A DNA stretch of 64,000 nucleotides from Cylicocyclus nassatus (Eukaryota; Nematoda; Chromadorea; Rhabditida; Strongylidae). Position 1 is the first letter of the stretch. Each line of letters opens with the position of its first letter. The stretch lies in the NCBI GenBank assembly GCA_958299035.1, contig CATQJL010000223.1:1916359-1980358 (forward strand). Direction: 5' to 3'. The translations under genes were made by a program, and so were the position numbers. Below are positions 1-12,309 of the stretch, piece by piece. The notes under the pieces are model-generated. The model worked only from the letters and a program-made list of their open reading frames with translations, did no database searches and was not told the DNA's origin.

Positions 1-469
1 GGGTTTTCAAATTGCTATAAAACGCTGAAAAGAGAACATTATGAAACTGTTTCTTCTCCGTATGTAATCTTTTACGGTGTAGATACATTTTATGTAAAAA
101 AGTATGAAAACTTATGTGAGCAAAGTGTCGGTGCCAGCTCAGCTGGCACCCAGCTGGCACGGTGCCAGCTAATTCAGAAAAAAGTTGGGCACAGCTTTCA
201 TTCACATAAGTTTTCATAAATTTTTGGCCCGTAGTTCCGGTACACCAACGCGCATGCACACACCAAATCTGGTGTCATACTATTGCGTTTTGGCTGAAAA
301 CAACGCCTTTGTTTGTTGATGGACAGCTTGCCAATGGCATGCCGGTGGCATGCCGGCGGCATTTTTGCGGCAGTTCTCCGCCTCGGCCTCTGTAGAAACG
401 ATATCCCCTTTGCTTTCCGCGCTAAAAACGATATCCAGCTTGACCCGGTGCCAGCTGTGCTGAGCCCTG
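1..469 (+). mobile_element. hAT-like family B element, right part (left end outside window)
   Basis: The right terminus reads GTGCTGAGCCCTG and ends at 469, matching the ends of complete family B copies at 32.7-33.4 and 52.6-53.4 kb. At 130-170 there is a cluster of the 10-mer GGTGCCAGCT in both orientations, followed by the family-typical TTCACATAAGTTTTCAT. GGTGCCAGCT occurs again 20 bp before the right end. No coding sequence is seen. The left end and one target duplication lie outside the window, so family membership rests on the right half only. Confidence 0.6.
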
Positions 470-579
470 TACAAAGCGACCTTCGCGATCATGCACAGCC
501 CTATACTCTCTTTGATAATGCCTTGCTAATAAACGCAGTTTCTTTAAGCGTAACCAAAATTTGCTCAACGCTTTTTTTA

Positions 580-935
580 AATATTAGCAAAAATGTCTTA
601 CCGCAAAAAATTACTGGGATTTCCTTCCCTTAAGACAAGCTCATTTGCTACTCTGTTGCTTTCATCGGCAAAAGTAGGACTTTCACAGATTGAAAGCGGC
701 CAAATTACCTGGTTTCAATGCTAAGTGCAAAAGCTTGCCTCCGGGCAAGCTTTTGTACTTAGCATTGAAACCAGGTAATTTTTAGCGAAAATGTCCTGCA
801 GCATGAAGCCATTGGATCTTTTCTTCCCTCGAGATCAAGCTCCCTTTGTTTTTTTTTTGTTTTGAAGGGCAGAAGTATGAATTAGGAGCGGCCAAAAGTG
901 GATTTTAAGCAAATTCTTGTATAATTCAACATTGC
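580..935 (-). repeat. Satellite-like units, locus 1 (reverse orientation)
   Basis: Two to three degenerate copies of the unit that forms the large array at 40.85-42.64 kb, here in the opposite orientation. Shared blocks include AGCGAAAATGTCCTG, TTCCCTCGAGATCAAGCTCC and GGGCAGAAGTATG. A 36-nt hairpin is embedded at 704-779. Confidence 0.6.
704..779. repeat. 36-bp near-perfect inverted repeat with 4-nt loop
   Basis: Arms 704-739 and 744-779 are reverse complements with a single mismatch, which would be a G-U pair in RNA. The loop is TCCG at 740-743. The size resembles a small-RNA precursor, but it sits inside a satellite unit and may simply be an inverted duplication. Confidence 0.8.
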
Positions 936-1051
936 GATCTAGAAAGAAATCCTGGTACTTTTCCGTTATCCGGACCCATTTTTCCAAAGAAATATTCTTT
1001 CTGATGATCTTGTACCATATTTGGTCTCAAATTCACAAGACGGAGTGTCAC

Positions 1052-1908
1052 CAGGGCCCGGCACCGATGGTGGGGTCAAACTGGACTTCGTTTTTTGGAG
1101 TTAGAAGCAACGGGGACATCGTTTTTATGAGGTCCTGGAGGAAGCGCCAAAAAAACACGACGAACATGTCAGGTTTCACGAGTTGAACGTGTTCTTTCGC
1201 AAGCGCGCGAATTTCAAATGCAAGGCTCAAATAAACAAATGGCTTGTTTACAGCGCACAAACAATCACATGGCTCCGAATTTGGGCTATGTGTATACAAT
1301 ATTAGTCCAAACTATGTTATGTAAAAAGTTCCCATATTTATGTGTCCTAATATCCGTTCTCGAATTTGTTGGTTTCTAGACCAACTACCAAACCAACTGG
1401 GTTGGTTCGGAGCATAAATCGGAGAGTTCACATAAGTTTTGGACCTTTTTGATCTGGACGATTAGAACGGTCAAAAATCTATCATATAGTGAAGAGAGCG
1501 GATCAAACCGTTGCCTCTCCCCTTTTTTTGAGTCAAAAGTTCTACAATTCTTCGCGTTGATAGATATCGCGCTCCAATCACTTGCGGTGTCCTTTGAAAT
1601 ATGTGACGAAAAATGCATCGCAGGATTGTTGAGGCTACAGATTTGGTTGGCCTAGGAGATTTTCAACATTCCCAGTATCAAAATGGTACTATACCCAATG
1701 GCAGAGCCTTTAATCGACTCGAAATGTTTTTCTTGCTTTTTTGTTATATTACATACCTCAAAGTGCGCTTTTTTCGCTTTGTTGCTATTTTGGTTGAATT
1801 AGGGTTCCCCTACTGATTTTCACGTCGAGAGGGACTTCGTAAATTTTCGCGAAGTCATGGGGGACTTCGTTTTCTAAAAGCCTCCAAACCAACGCGTGCC
1901 GGGCCCTG
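1052..1908. mobile_element. hAT-like family B element, copy with AGTGTCAM target duplication
   Basis: 857 bp with inverted ends CAGGGCCCGGCACC and GTGCCGGGCCCTG. It is flanked by AGTGTCAC (1044-1051) and AGTGTCAA (1909-1916), an 8-bp duplication with one change, as expected for hAT elements. A second, very similar copy lies at 10034-10889 in the same orientation. No transposase is encoded. Flanking sequence resembles 16760-17100, where no element interrupts it, which acts as an approximate empty site. Confidence 0.85.
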
Positions 1909-2465
1909 AGTGTCAACCTTCTGCCATGTGTCAAGAAGAATTTGACATGTCATTCATGTATTTAACAGGTTTTACCAAGGGGTTTTGCATCCTAGCGACG
2001 TAAGTTCGATCTTATTTTATCAACAGTGACCCATTTGAAGTGAACAATTTCAGAAATAAACACTGTTATAATAATAACGTCATCCAGTTATCACTGAACA
2101 GCCTAGACCTGCCCAGGACGGAGATGTGCTCTAGGATTCTATTATCTAAGCGTCGAAACAAGCAGCATTAGGTTACTTTACAGTCTCTCCTGCCTAAATT
2201 CGTCTGGTGGAAGTTTGAAGAGGAAGACAATTTTGAATTACTGCCGAAAGCAATCACGATGTTCTGAGACAAGTTCTAGACAGTTCTGCTCTTATAGAGA
2301 ACAGCTGAAAGGCTTTTAGGTGGTCAAAAATGCTCTTTTACATCACTGGAAATGATTTCGAGAAGAACAAGTTAAAGTGGACTAAAACGTGCCAATTCTT
2401 TCCTGACATTTGGCTGGGGGGGGGGGGGCAGTCTTCGTAGAATGTGAAAAACTGTCCTTATAAAG

Positions 2466-2920
2466 AAGGATACAAACATTAGTTGGCGATTGAGATGAGA
2501 TGTATATCAGTAGACCCGCCTTTGAACGCTAATTCCAAATTTGCTTTCCTTTTTTTGCGGAATAGGTTTCTGAAAGAAAATACGAGCGTTTGAATGACCA
2601 AATTTGTCAAGGTTTAGGTGGCCTAAAATTGGCGGAAAGCTATACAAAAACACCGAAAAGTGGAAAATCGGTTTTGTATCGAGTATACTGTTTGCAAGGA
2701 AGGAACAAAGCCGATGGAAATTGCATAGCTATTGTTTTAGAGCTTCTCGTTGTTTTTAAGTCACTCAATGCTTGACAAATTTGGTTATTCAAACGCTCAT
2801 ATCTTCTTTCGGAAACCTGTACCGCAAAAAAGGAAAGGAGATTTGGAATAGCGTTCAAAAACGCGTTCAGTGATACACATCGCATCTTCAACTGCCGAAT
2901 AATGTTGGTACCCTTTCCTT
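2466..2920. repeat. Fold-back element
   Basis: The left side (AAACATTAGTTGGCGATTGA) is mirrored on the right side (AACTGCCGAATAATGTTGG), and the inner parts mirror too, including GACCAAATTTGTCAAGG against TGACAAATTTGGTTA. No coding sequence is recognised. It shares the phrase TTGGAAT.AGCG with other fold-backs near 7.3, 9.4 and 11.4 kb. Confidence 0.65.
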
Positions 2921-2989
2921 ATTAGACTGAAGAACTTATATTATGAGAGTCTTTTGAAAGAATGGGTCCGATTAGCGGAGAAATACCGA

Positions 2990-3420
2990 ATTTCTCAGCA
3001 AAACTGTCCTGTCCTATAAACTGTCCCTTGAGTCTTCGCTTTCCTTAAGATCCTCCCCCCCCCCCCTTCCTATCTTTGCTCTTAGAAGCAGAAGTGTGAT
3101 TTTCGCGAAGTAGGACCGGCCAAAGTGGGTATCAAGCAAGCTTTTGTATGATTTAACATTTGAAGGCTGGAATTCCTAGCAAAATTGTTCTGCCCCGTAA
3201 AACCTTTGGGTCTTCCCTTTCCCAACCAAGCTTCGCTTGCTATTTTTGCCCTTAGGAAGTAGACTTTAAGCATCTTATGAAAGTCATCACTGAAACCTTG
3301 AAATTCACAGAAAAACGTCCTGCGGCAATTCGCTGGCGACCACGTTCCCTCTGCTGTGTTGCTTTTATTGGCGAAAGCAGGATTTTCAAAAAGTGGAAGC
3401 ATCCAAAAATGTTAAGCGAA
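2990..3420 (-). repeat. Satellite-like units, locus 2 (reverse orientation)
   Basis: About three degenerate copies of the unit seen at 40.85-42.64 kb, reversed. Typical blocks are AGCAAAACTGTCCTGTCC, GGGTCTTCCCTTTCCC and TTTTTGCCCTTAGGAAGTAG. A poly-C run lies at about 3055-3066. Confidence 0.55.
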
Positions 3421-3755
3421 CTCCTGTAGATGAAAACTATATTATTTTTTTTGTAATAAACTAACCTTCATATTGGTCTGTAGAATCATGACTTTTCCCA
3501 AAAATATTTCTAAAAAGCACTAGGCATGACGAAAGTAGCGGCAAGAATCACCATACGCAAAATAGGGCGGCAGACCTTCCAAAACCTGGCATGAGCAAAT
3601 GAAGTCCAGACATCTCCGTTATTTTGGAAGTCTGGATTTCGCAAGCGTTGTTGTTTAGATCCCTCGCCTTTTCATTTGTGACTGAAGAGGTGGTCTTTAA
3701 TAACTAATATTGCCGGCACTGCCCGCTTTCCGCATTCCATGCATAGCAAGCACAC

Positions 3756-3889
3756 GGGTAGGGGAACGAAAGCCGCAAGTTTGAGTCATCTTTCGCGGTC
3801 AACTGGTCCTTTCGCAGTGTTGTTGGATGTCGTTCCAGGACCAGCAGTCCGCGGAGGCGCCCAAACTGGCGGCTTTCGTTCCCCCACCC
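3756..3889. mobile_element. Mutator-like MITE, copy 1
   Basis: 134 bp with inverted ends GGGTAGGGGAACGAAAGCCG and GGCTTTCGTTCCCCCACCC. The 9-bp sequence CAAGCACAC flanks it on both sides (3747-3755 and 3890-3898). A 9-bp duplication is typical of Mutator-like elements. The second copy lies at 62377-62511. Confidence 0.85.
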
Positions 3890-3898
3890 CAAGCACAC

Positions 3899-5565
3899 GA
3901 CTAATTTTACACCCAAAAAATTTGGAGACTGATGAATACCATCAAAGCAAAAACATTTAGAGACTGATGAATACCGTCAAAGTATGGCTAGTTACTAATG
4001 CAGAACATGTAACTTGTAATTGAGTGCAAATGCACAGCATTACTCTCTTGGCCAGGCGGAGCATTTCTCTACACATCCTTCTTAATTCATGAATTGCAGC
4101 TATATTTCGTATGACGCACAATCTTGAATGCCCTCGCTGCCGCCAGTCTTTTCACATTGTTTTTAGAGGACAAATAGCACAATCAAAGGATACACGGGCG
4201 GAGGGTACTCCCGCCGTAACGCCTGTGAGGTTTCAAAAAAAATTTTATACTAAGATTCGTAAGCAGCAAGCTCACTTGCATCCTGTATAAGCTTCCAGCC
4301 CCGCAGCCCCACCCAGATTCTGCAACTTCGATAAATTTGCTCCGACTGGATGCAACTGCCAATTCTACGCAATAACAAGCTCCCACGCTCAACTGAAAAC
4401 AACCGACATGAAAACACCATCGCAAAAAGCACAGACAGCATCGTAATGGAATAGGCAGTCACACTTATCAACGAACAGGCAAGTACACCATTTCATTTTA
4501 TATTAAAGGAGGATTGTTGAGAAGTTTCCTGGAAATCAAACCGATCTTACGCCTGCATATCTACCGTACAGTGATCCCATAGTGATATCAATCAAAATTA
4601 TTCGTCAGATAATTATCTGAAGTAGTAAAAAGCAAAAAAGTTCAAGAACACTACTTTTCAGTTATGGTTAGTGTTGAGATCCCATACTCAAAAAACTGTA
4701 TTTCTTGGAGTAGCGTAGACCCAATCAATGAATATCGTTTTTCTTAAAAGAAAAGAGTCCTGCCTTTTTGTTTGTTTGTGAGTTTCAGTTTTCATACTAA
4801 ATCTCTTTTTATAGAAGCAGTCCAGTGGACCTGAATAACTGCACTCTTGGGCTTTTTTTTAATTCAAAAGCGGTCGTAAGAGCTTCTCGATTTTCGGTTC
4901 TCGCGGTTGTCGTCACGAATAGTGCCTATTGTAGCACGTTCGCGCTTCCACAACAAACAAAGAACAATAAGAAACAAATGGGTATGGACGAGGAGCAAAG
5001 CGCAAAATCTCAGAGCATTGTGAGAATGCCTATTCTTCGTCTTATCATCGGTTTCTTCCAGATGATCTTTAGACATTCACATGTCAATTTTTGGATTTTT
5101 CCGCTCTCGATATTCTGTCTGTGGTTGTGTTGTGAGGTCTGCATCATCGTTGTTTACTGACCATAATGTTTGCGAAGGATTTCTTGTCAGTACAGGGTAG
5201 AAATACGAAGCCATCATTTCTCTTTGCTTAGAGAAAAATGTTACGTTCATTCACCTATTTATTTTATTCAAATGCATAGTATCATAGAATTCGCATGTTT
5301 TCTATTTTAAAAGAGAAGCGAAAATATGCACCATATCTAACAAGGTCAGAAGGCAGGGCCTTTTGACATGAGATGGGTATCATCTGAGGCAGCTTGAAAC
5401 GCTGATTCCAAAACAGCCTTCACTAGCTGCAAAACCAATCTGGGTCGGGAGATACTGTATTAAATAAAGGGGTTTACAGCATTAAGAGTAGCCAAAACTA
5501 TAGAAGCCCAGTATCTTGGGCACAACCATCGATGAAAAAGTTCATAAATTCTTAACGTAATACTA
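3899..5565. other. Stretch with no supported gene
   Basis: A short direct duplication of about 55 bp occurs at 3918-3985 (GAGACTGATGAATACC twice). Near 5340 there is a CTAACAAGG terminus resembling the fold-backs at 9363 and 11353. A 111-codon frame at 4825-5160 has no recognisable domain. Nothing else is supported. Confidence 0.4.
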
Positions 5566-6258
5566 TTAGGTTGGCGCATAAGTTTGCAACTTTTCCCATA
5601 ACTTTTTTAGTAAATATAGCACTCTCATTCTTTGGCATAGTGTAGAGTGTGACGTAAACTGCAAGCCTGTGCAAACTGTTCGATTCATGATAACGCAGTA
5701 GAAATATTTAAGCATTTTCCGAAAACCCTTGAATATCGAGGTTTTTCGGCAAACATGAAGCCGTACAAAACCTGAATCAAATATATCAGAAAGTAATCAT
5801 AGGCAGCATGTAGCTAAAAGTCGACACATTAGAATTAGTGGAAAAGAAGTGAAATGCAAAAACAAACTAAAATGAGGCGCTTTTGGAAAGTAGAACAAGT
5901 GAAATGCGCAAAGTTTTGAGGGCAATCCATCACGGTGAACACGAATATCAGATCCATTTGTCGCTAAGATAACATTCTTTTTTTGATCTTACGAAAGAGG
6001 CCTTTTTATGCAAAACGGTCTCATTTTTGTGCTTAGCATGTCGATTAACCTTCATAGGCCAAATTTCAGCAAAACCTGATGCAATCTAAAAATCCTATTG
6101 TACCGTAGTCTAAACTTAATGCTTACATAAGATGGTTAAATTCAGCAAAAATGTCCGCATTTGCAGTTTACATTATAACTCTTGTGTTGCCAGAAAATGA
6201 ATGCGCTACGTTTAAAGAAAGTTGTATAAAAAACCGCATTACTTATGTGCCAACCTAA
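5566..6258. mobile_element. Mariner-type MITE
   Basis: Inverted ends TTAGGTTGGCGCATAAGT and ACTTATGTGCCAACCTAA, with TA on both sides (5564-5565 and 6259-6260). 693 bp, no transposase. TA duplication and these ends fit the Tc1/mariner superfamily. Confidence 0.85.
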
Positions 6259-6291
6259 TACTACTACTTCTTCAAATCTAAACTGCATTGC

Positions 6292-6532
6292 TTAACACGT
6301 TAACGACCGTGGGCAGACGCGCGTATGCACGCCCTGACTCCCTTTTAGCACTTTCGTGCATCAGTTGTTCATGCGTAAACGGAAAGTTTGAGATACTTCT
6401 ACGCAGTAATAATACTGGTAGTCTGATTATCATATAGAACGCAGGGCAGTAGCTGTTCAGGAGTTTAAACCGTAGATTTGAATATCAACCATTATTTTTT
6501 TATGTGGTCCAAAACGGCCATCAACGTGTTGA
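6292..6532. mobile_element. Possible piggyBac-like short element
   Basis: The left end TTAACACGTTAACGACCGTG resembles the ends of the TTAA-flanked element at 56253-57513. A candidate right end, GGCCATCAACGTGTTGA, is its imperfect inverse. TTGA instead of TTAA on the right suggests decay. Confidence 0.4.
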
Positions 6533-6943
6533 ACAAACATCGAGCGTTTTCCATAATCACAGGGTATCAAACGATTCAAAATTTGGTGATCAAAATGTCA
6601 GTAACTCCCGACCACAGGTGCGATAGGTGGAGAAAATTCCCTCTGACCCCCTTCACTTTAGTGCCGGCATCTGGCTGACCTCGTTCACCTGAGGTTGAGA
6701 TTAGAATCAAGGTATAACGGCAGAATCAAACAGCTGTTACGACGGCCCTCTTTGTTTGAAAAGGAAACGTGAGCTACTCTTCTCTTCAGACATCAAGACT
6801 GCACGAGAGTATCGAAGCAATAGCGTTTTGTTGAAAAGACGCATGCTTAAGACCTTCTGCGCATTCAAAGTGGCGTTGATAACGAAACATAATCAAAAAT
6901 TGGAAGGATGTCTGATTCTTTGAATAATTAACACTGTCTGGTT

Positions 6944-7412
6944 CTATCAAGGGGAAGATATTTGGTCACCGTGGCCATTCATAATGATTTGTATATCAAA
7001 AAATGCGTCTTTCAGTGCTGGTTCGAATACTGTCTTCCATATCTGCGAAACGATAATCTGGATGGAGCTATGATTATTTTTCCATGAATAAACTGCGTTA
7101 CTGCGGAGGGCCAAAAACATCAATAAAAATTTTTCTTTCATTTTCAAATGCTGAATATGATTTAGATAGGTATAATACAACAGTACTCCTTTTAAAATTC
7201 TCTTCATTGGCTTCAAATGGTAACTTAGAGCAGATTTGGTGATTTTAACTACATAAAAGTACGCAAATTTTCTACGGAAAAAAATTCAAAACTTCCCTCA
7301 GAAGATCGTTTCGCAATCGAGCACAGATTTGGAATCAGCGTTTCGAGATGCATCTTACAGTACACATCGCATTCCAAATGGCCACAGTGACCGAGTATCA
7401 TTTTCTTGTAAG
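6944..7412. repeat. Fold-back of the CAAGGGAA-end family
   Basis: The left arm begins TATCAAGGGGAAGAT then GGTCACCGTGGCC. The right arm carries GGCCACAGTGACC and ends TTTCTTGTAAG. The inner phrases CTTCCATATCTGCG and CAGATTTGGAATCAGCG recur in related fold-backs at 9363, 11353 and 47814. Confidence 0.65.
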
Positions 7413-7702
7413 AAATACTGATAAGTAATAAATACTTATAAGAAGTATAAGAAGTACTTTGCATGCCTTATGACTTGAAATTTTGCAAATTTGGAATTTT
7501 GTAACCACTAACTCTTTTCCCGTTATACTCGATGCAGATGCCGATGATGGAAAAATACGGTATTTAGATGTCTTTAATCCCAAAGTAAGTGGGGAGAAAA
7601 ATTTGCCCCGTCTATGTAAAATTTGTTTTCGGATTACTACAAAACCTCAAAAATTGGCTACACATGAGATTGAAATGTAGGTTTGAAAGTTGTCCAGCTA
7701 TT

Positions 7703-9368
7703 TGGAGGTATAAACATTAGTGTTAAAATGGAAAGAAGAGCTAAAGTAGAGCGTTTGCGAAGTTATCTTTTTGCAGACTCGTAGTTTTCTCGACTTGAAA
7801 ACCCTTTGGGTAGTAGTGCAAGGTTTTCTATGAGATAAGCATTTTGATTCATAGATTTTGGAGCAATTCCAGCCAAAGTTTGCTTTCTGCAGAAAGCTCT
7901 GCATACGAATTTGATTTAATGCAGATTCATAGAAGTCTTGAAAAGCGAAGGCTCGGATGTTACATGTATTTTAGTTGAACGTAAGTATTTAGACGCAAAC
8001 TCATAGATAATACATGGCATAAACTACCCAAGTGACTGTCATTGTAATGTTAGGTATGCCCTACTCAGATAATCGCCGGGGGCAGGCGGTCCGCAAACTC
8101 GCGCTTTTCTGCAAGCGGTCAACAGGATCCTGGGGAGTGGCCAAACCTTCAGCGAGCGGTATTTCCTTTACTGTCTTATGTTCCGCCAGCGGGCAGCAAC
8201 ACGAATTTTCTGCAAGCGCTCGTCAAATAATCTCTTTCAGCAAACGTTGACCGAACTTTGAGCAGGCGCTCGGACTCTTTTTACGCAGTTTCGGGCATGC
8301 GTTAAGCACAGGTAAGACTCTGTGTGGCAGAGGTGGCACCGTTGATTTAATTACTCAAGTTTGTGGCACTTTCTCTAAGCCGAAATTACCTGGGGGCTGC
8401 GCGGTCCTCCACAAAGGACCGCGCGGCCCTCGAAAATTTTGCATATTCTCGCGGAAAGTCCGCGAGAATGCGGCCATTGCATCGCAGCTAATCTATAAGG
8501 AAACCGCGATTGTTCTTCAAGCATTCGTTCAGAATTTCGCTAAAATATTTCCAAATATCTGCAAGCGGTCAAGAAATCAGCGAACTATTTTTCTGGTGCC
8601 CACCCGTCTATAAATCGCATGGCCGCCTGCCCCCGGCGATTATCTGAGTAGTTGGATACCGACACTTGGTAGAATTGAGTTTGCTAGAGTGAGTAAACAG
8701 GTTTAGGCAAGGTATGAGAAAGGTTTGCCGAAGCATTTTTGTATGGAATGAATGGATTCGCGAATGTGGTATCTTCCAGGAATGATATCCACGAAAGTCC
8801 CCGCGAAATGGGCTTTTCGTGCGAATAAAATGGACTTAATCCATGCGGTGCAATAAGATATCGCATTCGCGAATCCATTCATTCCATACAAACCTTCTTC
8901 AACAAACCTTTCTCCAACTTTCCTTAACCTGTTTACTCACTCTTGCAAACTCATTTCCATCAATTGGTCGATATCTGACTAGGCTGACCTAACATTACTA
9001 TGTCAGTCACGTAGAATTCTATTCTTTCCCACTTGTTACACCTCACAAAATGCCATTAATTATCGATTATGCATCTAAATTACTTCCAAAACTAAAATCC
9101 ATGTGATATCCGGGCCTTCGCTTCTTGAGACTTCTATAGATCTGCATTGAATCAAATTCGTATTAAAACTCTCTGCGGAAAGCAAACTTTGACTAGATTT
9201 GCACTGCAATCTGTGAATCAAAATTTTTCTTCTAGGAAATCTTGTACTACACTACAACCCAAAGGGCCTTTGAAGTCACAAAGACTAAGAATCTGCAAAA
9301 AATGACTTCGCAGGTGTTCTACTTTAGCTCTTCTTTGTCTTTCAACTCTAATGTTTATATCTCTAACA
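7703..9368. repeat. Large fold-back with one interrupted arm
   Basis: The left arm from GGTATAAACATTAG through AAGAAGAGCTAAAGTAGA to TGTAATGTTAGGT is mirrored by the right arm ending CTAATGTTTATA. The left arm is split by a distinct terminal-repeat element at 8061-8651; the right arm is uninterrupted there. The centre (8652-8984) holds the mirrored TTCGCGAATCCATTCATTCC. No coding sequence is recognised. Confidence 0.65.
8061..8651. mobile_element. DNA-transposon-like element with about 30-bp perfect ends
   Basis: The ends CTACTCAGATAATCGCCGGG and CCCGGCGATTATCTGAGTAG are perfect inverses and extend inward through GGCAGGCGG. The interior contains many copies of GCGGTC and hairpins such as GCGCGGTCC/GGACCGCGC and TCTCGCGGA/TCCGCGAGA. 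No clear target duplication is seen. The opposite arm of the surrounding fold-back has CTAGTCAGATA at the matching place. Confidence 0.65.
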
Positions 9369-10007
9369 AGGGAACGATCCCAACTTAAGGTGGCGATTTG
9401 GAATGAGCCGCATACTATTAGATGCGTCTTGATGAGCTGATTCCAAATCTACCTTCCATATCTGCGACAACGTTATTTGCAAAAAGTTATGAGAGGTTGA
9501 AAATGTGAAGCTATTGGGGTTTTAATGCATAATTTGCTTTGAAATCCAACTTGAAAGTGCACGACTATCATGATATTGAGTGTACTGATTTCACGGAATG
9601 CTCACATTCAAAAGAAACACAAATAAGTCTTTCTTAACAGCTAAAAAGCAACTAAAGCTCTCTGGTAAAAGCTATGAGCAATGAAAAATCCAAATTTGGC
9701 AAATATATAGCGCCATTTCTCGAAAATTAGTTGTTCAAAAACGCTTATTTGTGTTTCTTTAGAATGTGAGCATTCCTGAAATCAGTACACTCAATATCAT
9801 GCTAGTCATACACTTTCAAGTTGAATTTTGAAGCACATTACGCATTGAAACCCCAATAACTTTACATTTTCAACCGCTCATAACTTTTTGCAAATAACGT
9901 TGTCCCAGATATGGAAGGTAGATTTGGAATCAGCTTATCAAGGCGCATCTAATGATATGCGGTTCATTTCAAATCGCCACCTTAAGTTGGGATCGTTCCC
10001 TCGTAAG
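9363..10007. repeat. Fold-back of the CAAGGGAA-end family
   Basis: Begins CTAACAAGGGAACGATCCC and ends GGGATCGTTCCCTCGTAAG. Arms of nearly 300 bp are mirrored, including AAGGTGGCGATTTG against CAAATCGCCACCTT. The centre lies near 9690. Confidence 0.8.
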
Positions 10008-10033
10008 TAGTTGAATGTATGGTCTATTGACAG

Positions 10034-10889
10034 CAGGACCCGGCACCGATGGTTTGGGGTCAAACTGGACTTCGTTTTTTGGAGTTAGAAGCAACGGGGA
10101 CATCTTTATGAGGTCCTGGAGGAAGCGCCAAAAAAACACGACAAACATGTCAGGTTTCACGAGTTGAACGTGTTCTTTCGCAAGCGCGCGAATTTCAAAT
10201 GCAAGGCTCAAACAAACAAATGGCTTGTTTGCAGCGCACAAACAATCACATGGCTCCGAATTTGGGCTATGTGTATACAATATTAGTCCAAACTATGTTA
10301 TGTAGAAAGTTCCCAAAATTTATGTGTCCTCATATCCGTTCTCGAATTTGTTGGTTTCTAGACCAACTACCAAACCAACTGGGTTGGTTCGGAGCATAAA
10401 TCGGAGAGTTCACATAAGTTTTGGACCTTTTTGATTTGGACGATTAGAACGGTCAAAAATCTATCATATAGTGAAGAGAGCGGATCAAACCGTTGCCTCT
10501 CCCCTTTTTTGAGTCAAAAGTTCTACAATTCTTCGCGTTGACAGATATCGCGCTCCAATCACTTGCGGTGTCCTTTGAAATATGTGGCGAAAAATGCATC
10601 GCAGGATTGTTGAGGCTACAGATTTGGTTGGCCTAGGAGATTTTCAACATTCCCAGCATCAAAAGGTACTATACCCAATGGCAGACCCTTTAATCGACTC
10701 GAAATGTTTTTTTTGCTTTTTTGTTATATTACATAAATCAAAGTGCGCTTTTTTCGCTTTGTTGCTATTTTGGTTGAATTAGGGTTCCCCTACTGATTTT
10801 CACGTCAAGAGGGACTTCGTAAATTTTCGCGAAGTCATGGGGGACTTCGTTTTTTTAAAAGCCTCCAAACCAGCGCGTGCCGGGCCCTG
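10034..10889. mobile_element. hAT-like family B element, exact 8-bp duplication
   Basis: 856 bp from CAGGACCCGGCACC to GTGCCGGGCCCTG, with ATTGACAG on both sides (10026-10033 and 10890-10897). It is nearly the same as the 1052-1908 copy except for small indels, so both moved in the recent past. No transposase is encoded. Confidence 0.9.
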
Positions 10890-11352
10890 ATTGACAGTAA
10901 GAAATTTTTCGCTTCTTGCTAGCTAGCGGCACTTCAGTAATTCTTGCGATCAAACTCAAAATTCGTTCATAAAGGCCGTCATTGAGGTTCGGTTTTATGA
11001 GATTAGTCAAAAGATAGCTTCTGAGTAATTATATTGAAACGCAAATCTTTTTTATCTTTGGATACAAATCATAAATTTAGTTTTGGTTGATGATTTGAAG
11101 AGTTAACAAACTTCATCTGATTGACATAGGAATTCTCGCAACGACATGATATTTGGAAACATTTGAGTTTGTTGGAATAGTTTGGTGATTTACCCTTTTT
11201 CCATAATTTTTATAGCATTCAGAAAGAAACACTCATCTCAAACTTCATAAAATACACAAAACTTTTTCCACTCACCTGTTACCTTAGAAAAGGCTAAGGA
11301 ACACATTCTTGAAGAATCGCAATCAAAAATGTGCAAAAAAGTCAAAAATGGG

Positions 11353-11812
11353 CTTACAAGGGAATGGTCAGAAATCGAAGTGGCCATTCCAGACAAGCTG
11401 CACACCATTAGATGCAGCATGAAGCGCTGACTCTAAATTTGTCTTCGTTATCTGCTTATCGCTTTTCTCGACGAAGCTATAAGCCATTAAAGACCATTAT
11501 TTTGTTAAGAAATTATGCGTTAAATTGGAAATTTAGCCGTACAGAGCGACGTTCGTCTCAATGCTGGGCCAAAACATGCCGCTAGCTTACTTGAAATTTT
11601 TGAAGCCAGAAGCTGAGCTAAAAGCGCAACAATGTGCTCAATTTCGATGTTTTTATGTATGATTTTTTCACAATAAAACCGCTTGTAGCTTCGTCCACAG
11701 AAGCGGGAAGCAGATAAGGAAGACAGATTCGAAATCAGCGTTTTATACTGCATCGAATGATATACAGCTTCTCTGGTTTGGCCACTTCGACTTCTGACCA
11801 TTCCCTTGTTAG
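11353..11812. repeat. Fold-back of the CAAGGGAA-end family
   Basis: Begins CTTACAAGGGAATGGTCAG and ends CTGACCATTCCCTTGTTAG, with mirrored arms including GAAATCGAAGTGGCCA. It has the same terminal motif as the copies at 9363 and 47814. Confidence 0.8.
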
Positions 11813-12309
11813 TCCCAGCTCACCTTGCCGCTGGGAGTAAAATGGGTTTCAAGTCCATTTAAAATGGAGGTAAATCCCATTTTACCCCTTTCTAAATGGA
11901 CTTTTCGCATGATTCTTTCGCAAGCGAGAGCTCAAGTAGGGTTGAATCATTTTTCATCACACCGCTTTGCCTCGTGGTTGCGATGAGATAAAATCTCTTG
12001 GATAACGCTAGCGAAAGCAGATTCCGACCAGTTTCTACCGCGAACGAATAAAATGGAGCTTGAAAGACCATTTTCCTCCATTATGGACTTTCGTGGATAT
12101 TGTTCCTGAAATCACAGGAAAGCTGGAAAAAAAGAGACGGTCTACGTTGATCCTGTATGTTTGAAGGATGAAACATACAGCTTTCCTGAGTCAAAAAAGT
12201 CTCCGTTGAATGACCTTCCAAAGCCTAGCATTGAGAAAAGCTTTATATAACACCTCTGTTACCGCTTACCTTCTTTTCATCCCCGTTTGACATGTAAGCT
12301 TGCGTTAGC

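Noticed and set aside
4825..5160. 111-codon open frame on the plus strand with a hydrophobic C-terminus
   Set aside because: No domain, no paired splice signals, and an equally long frame overlaps on the other strand; the length is within chance for this base composition.
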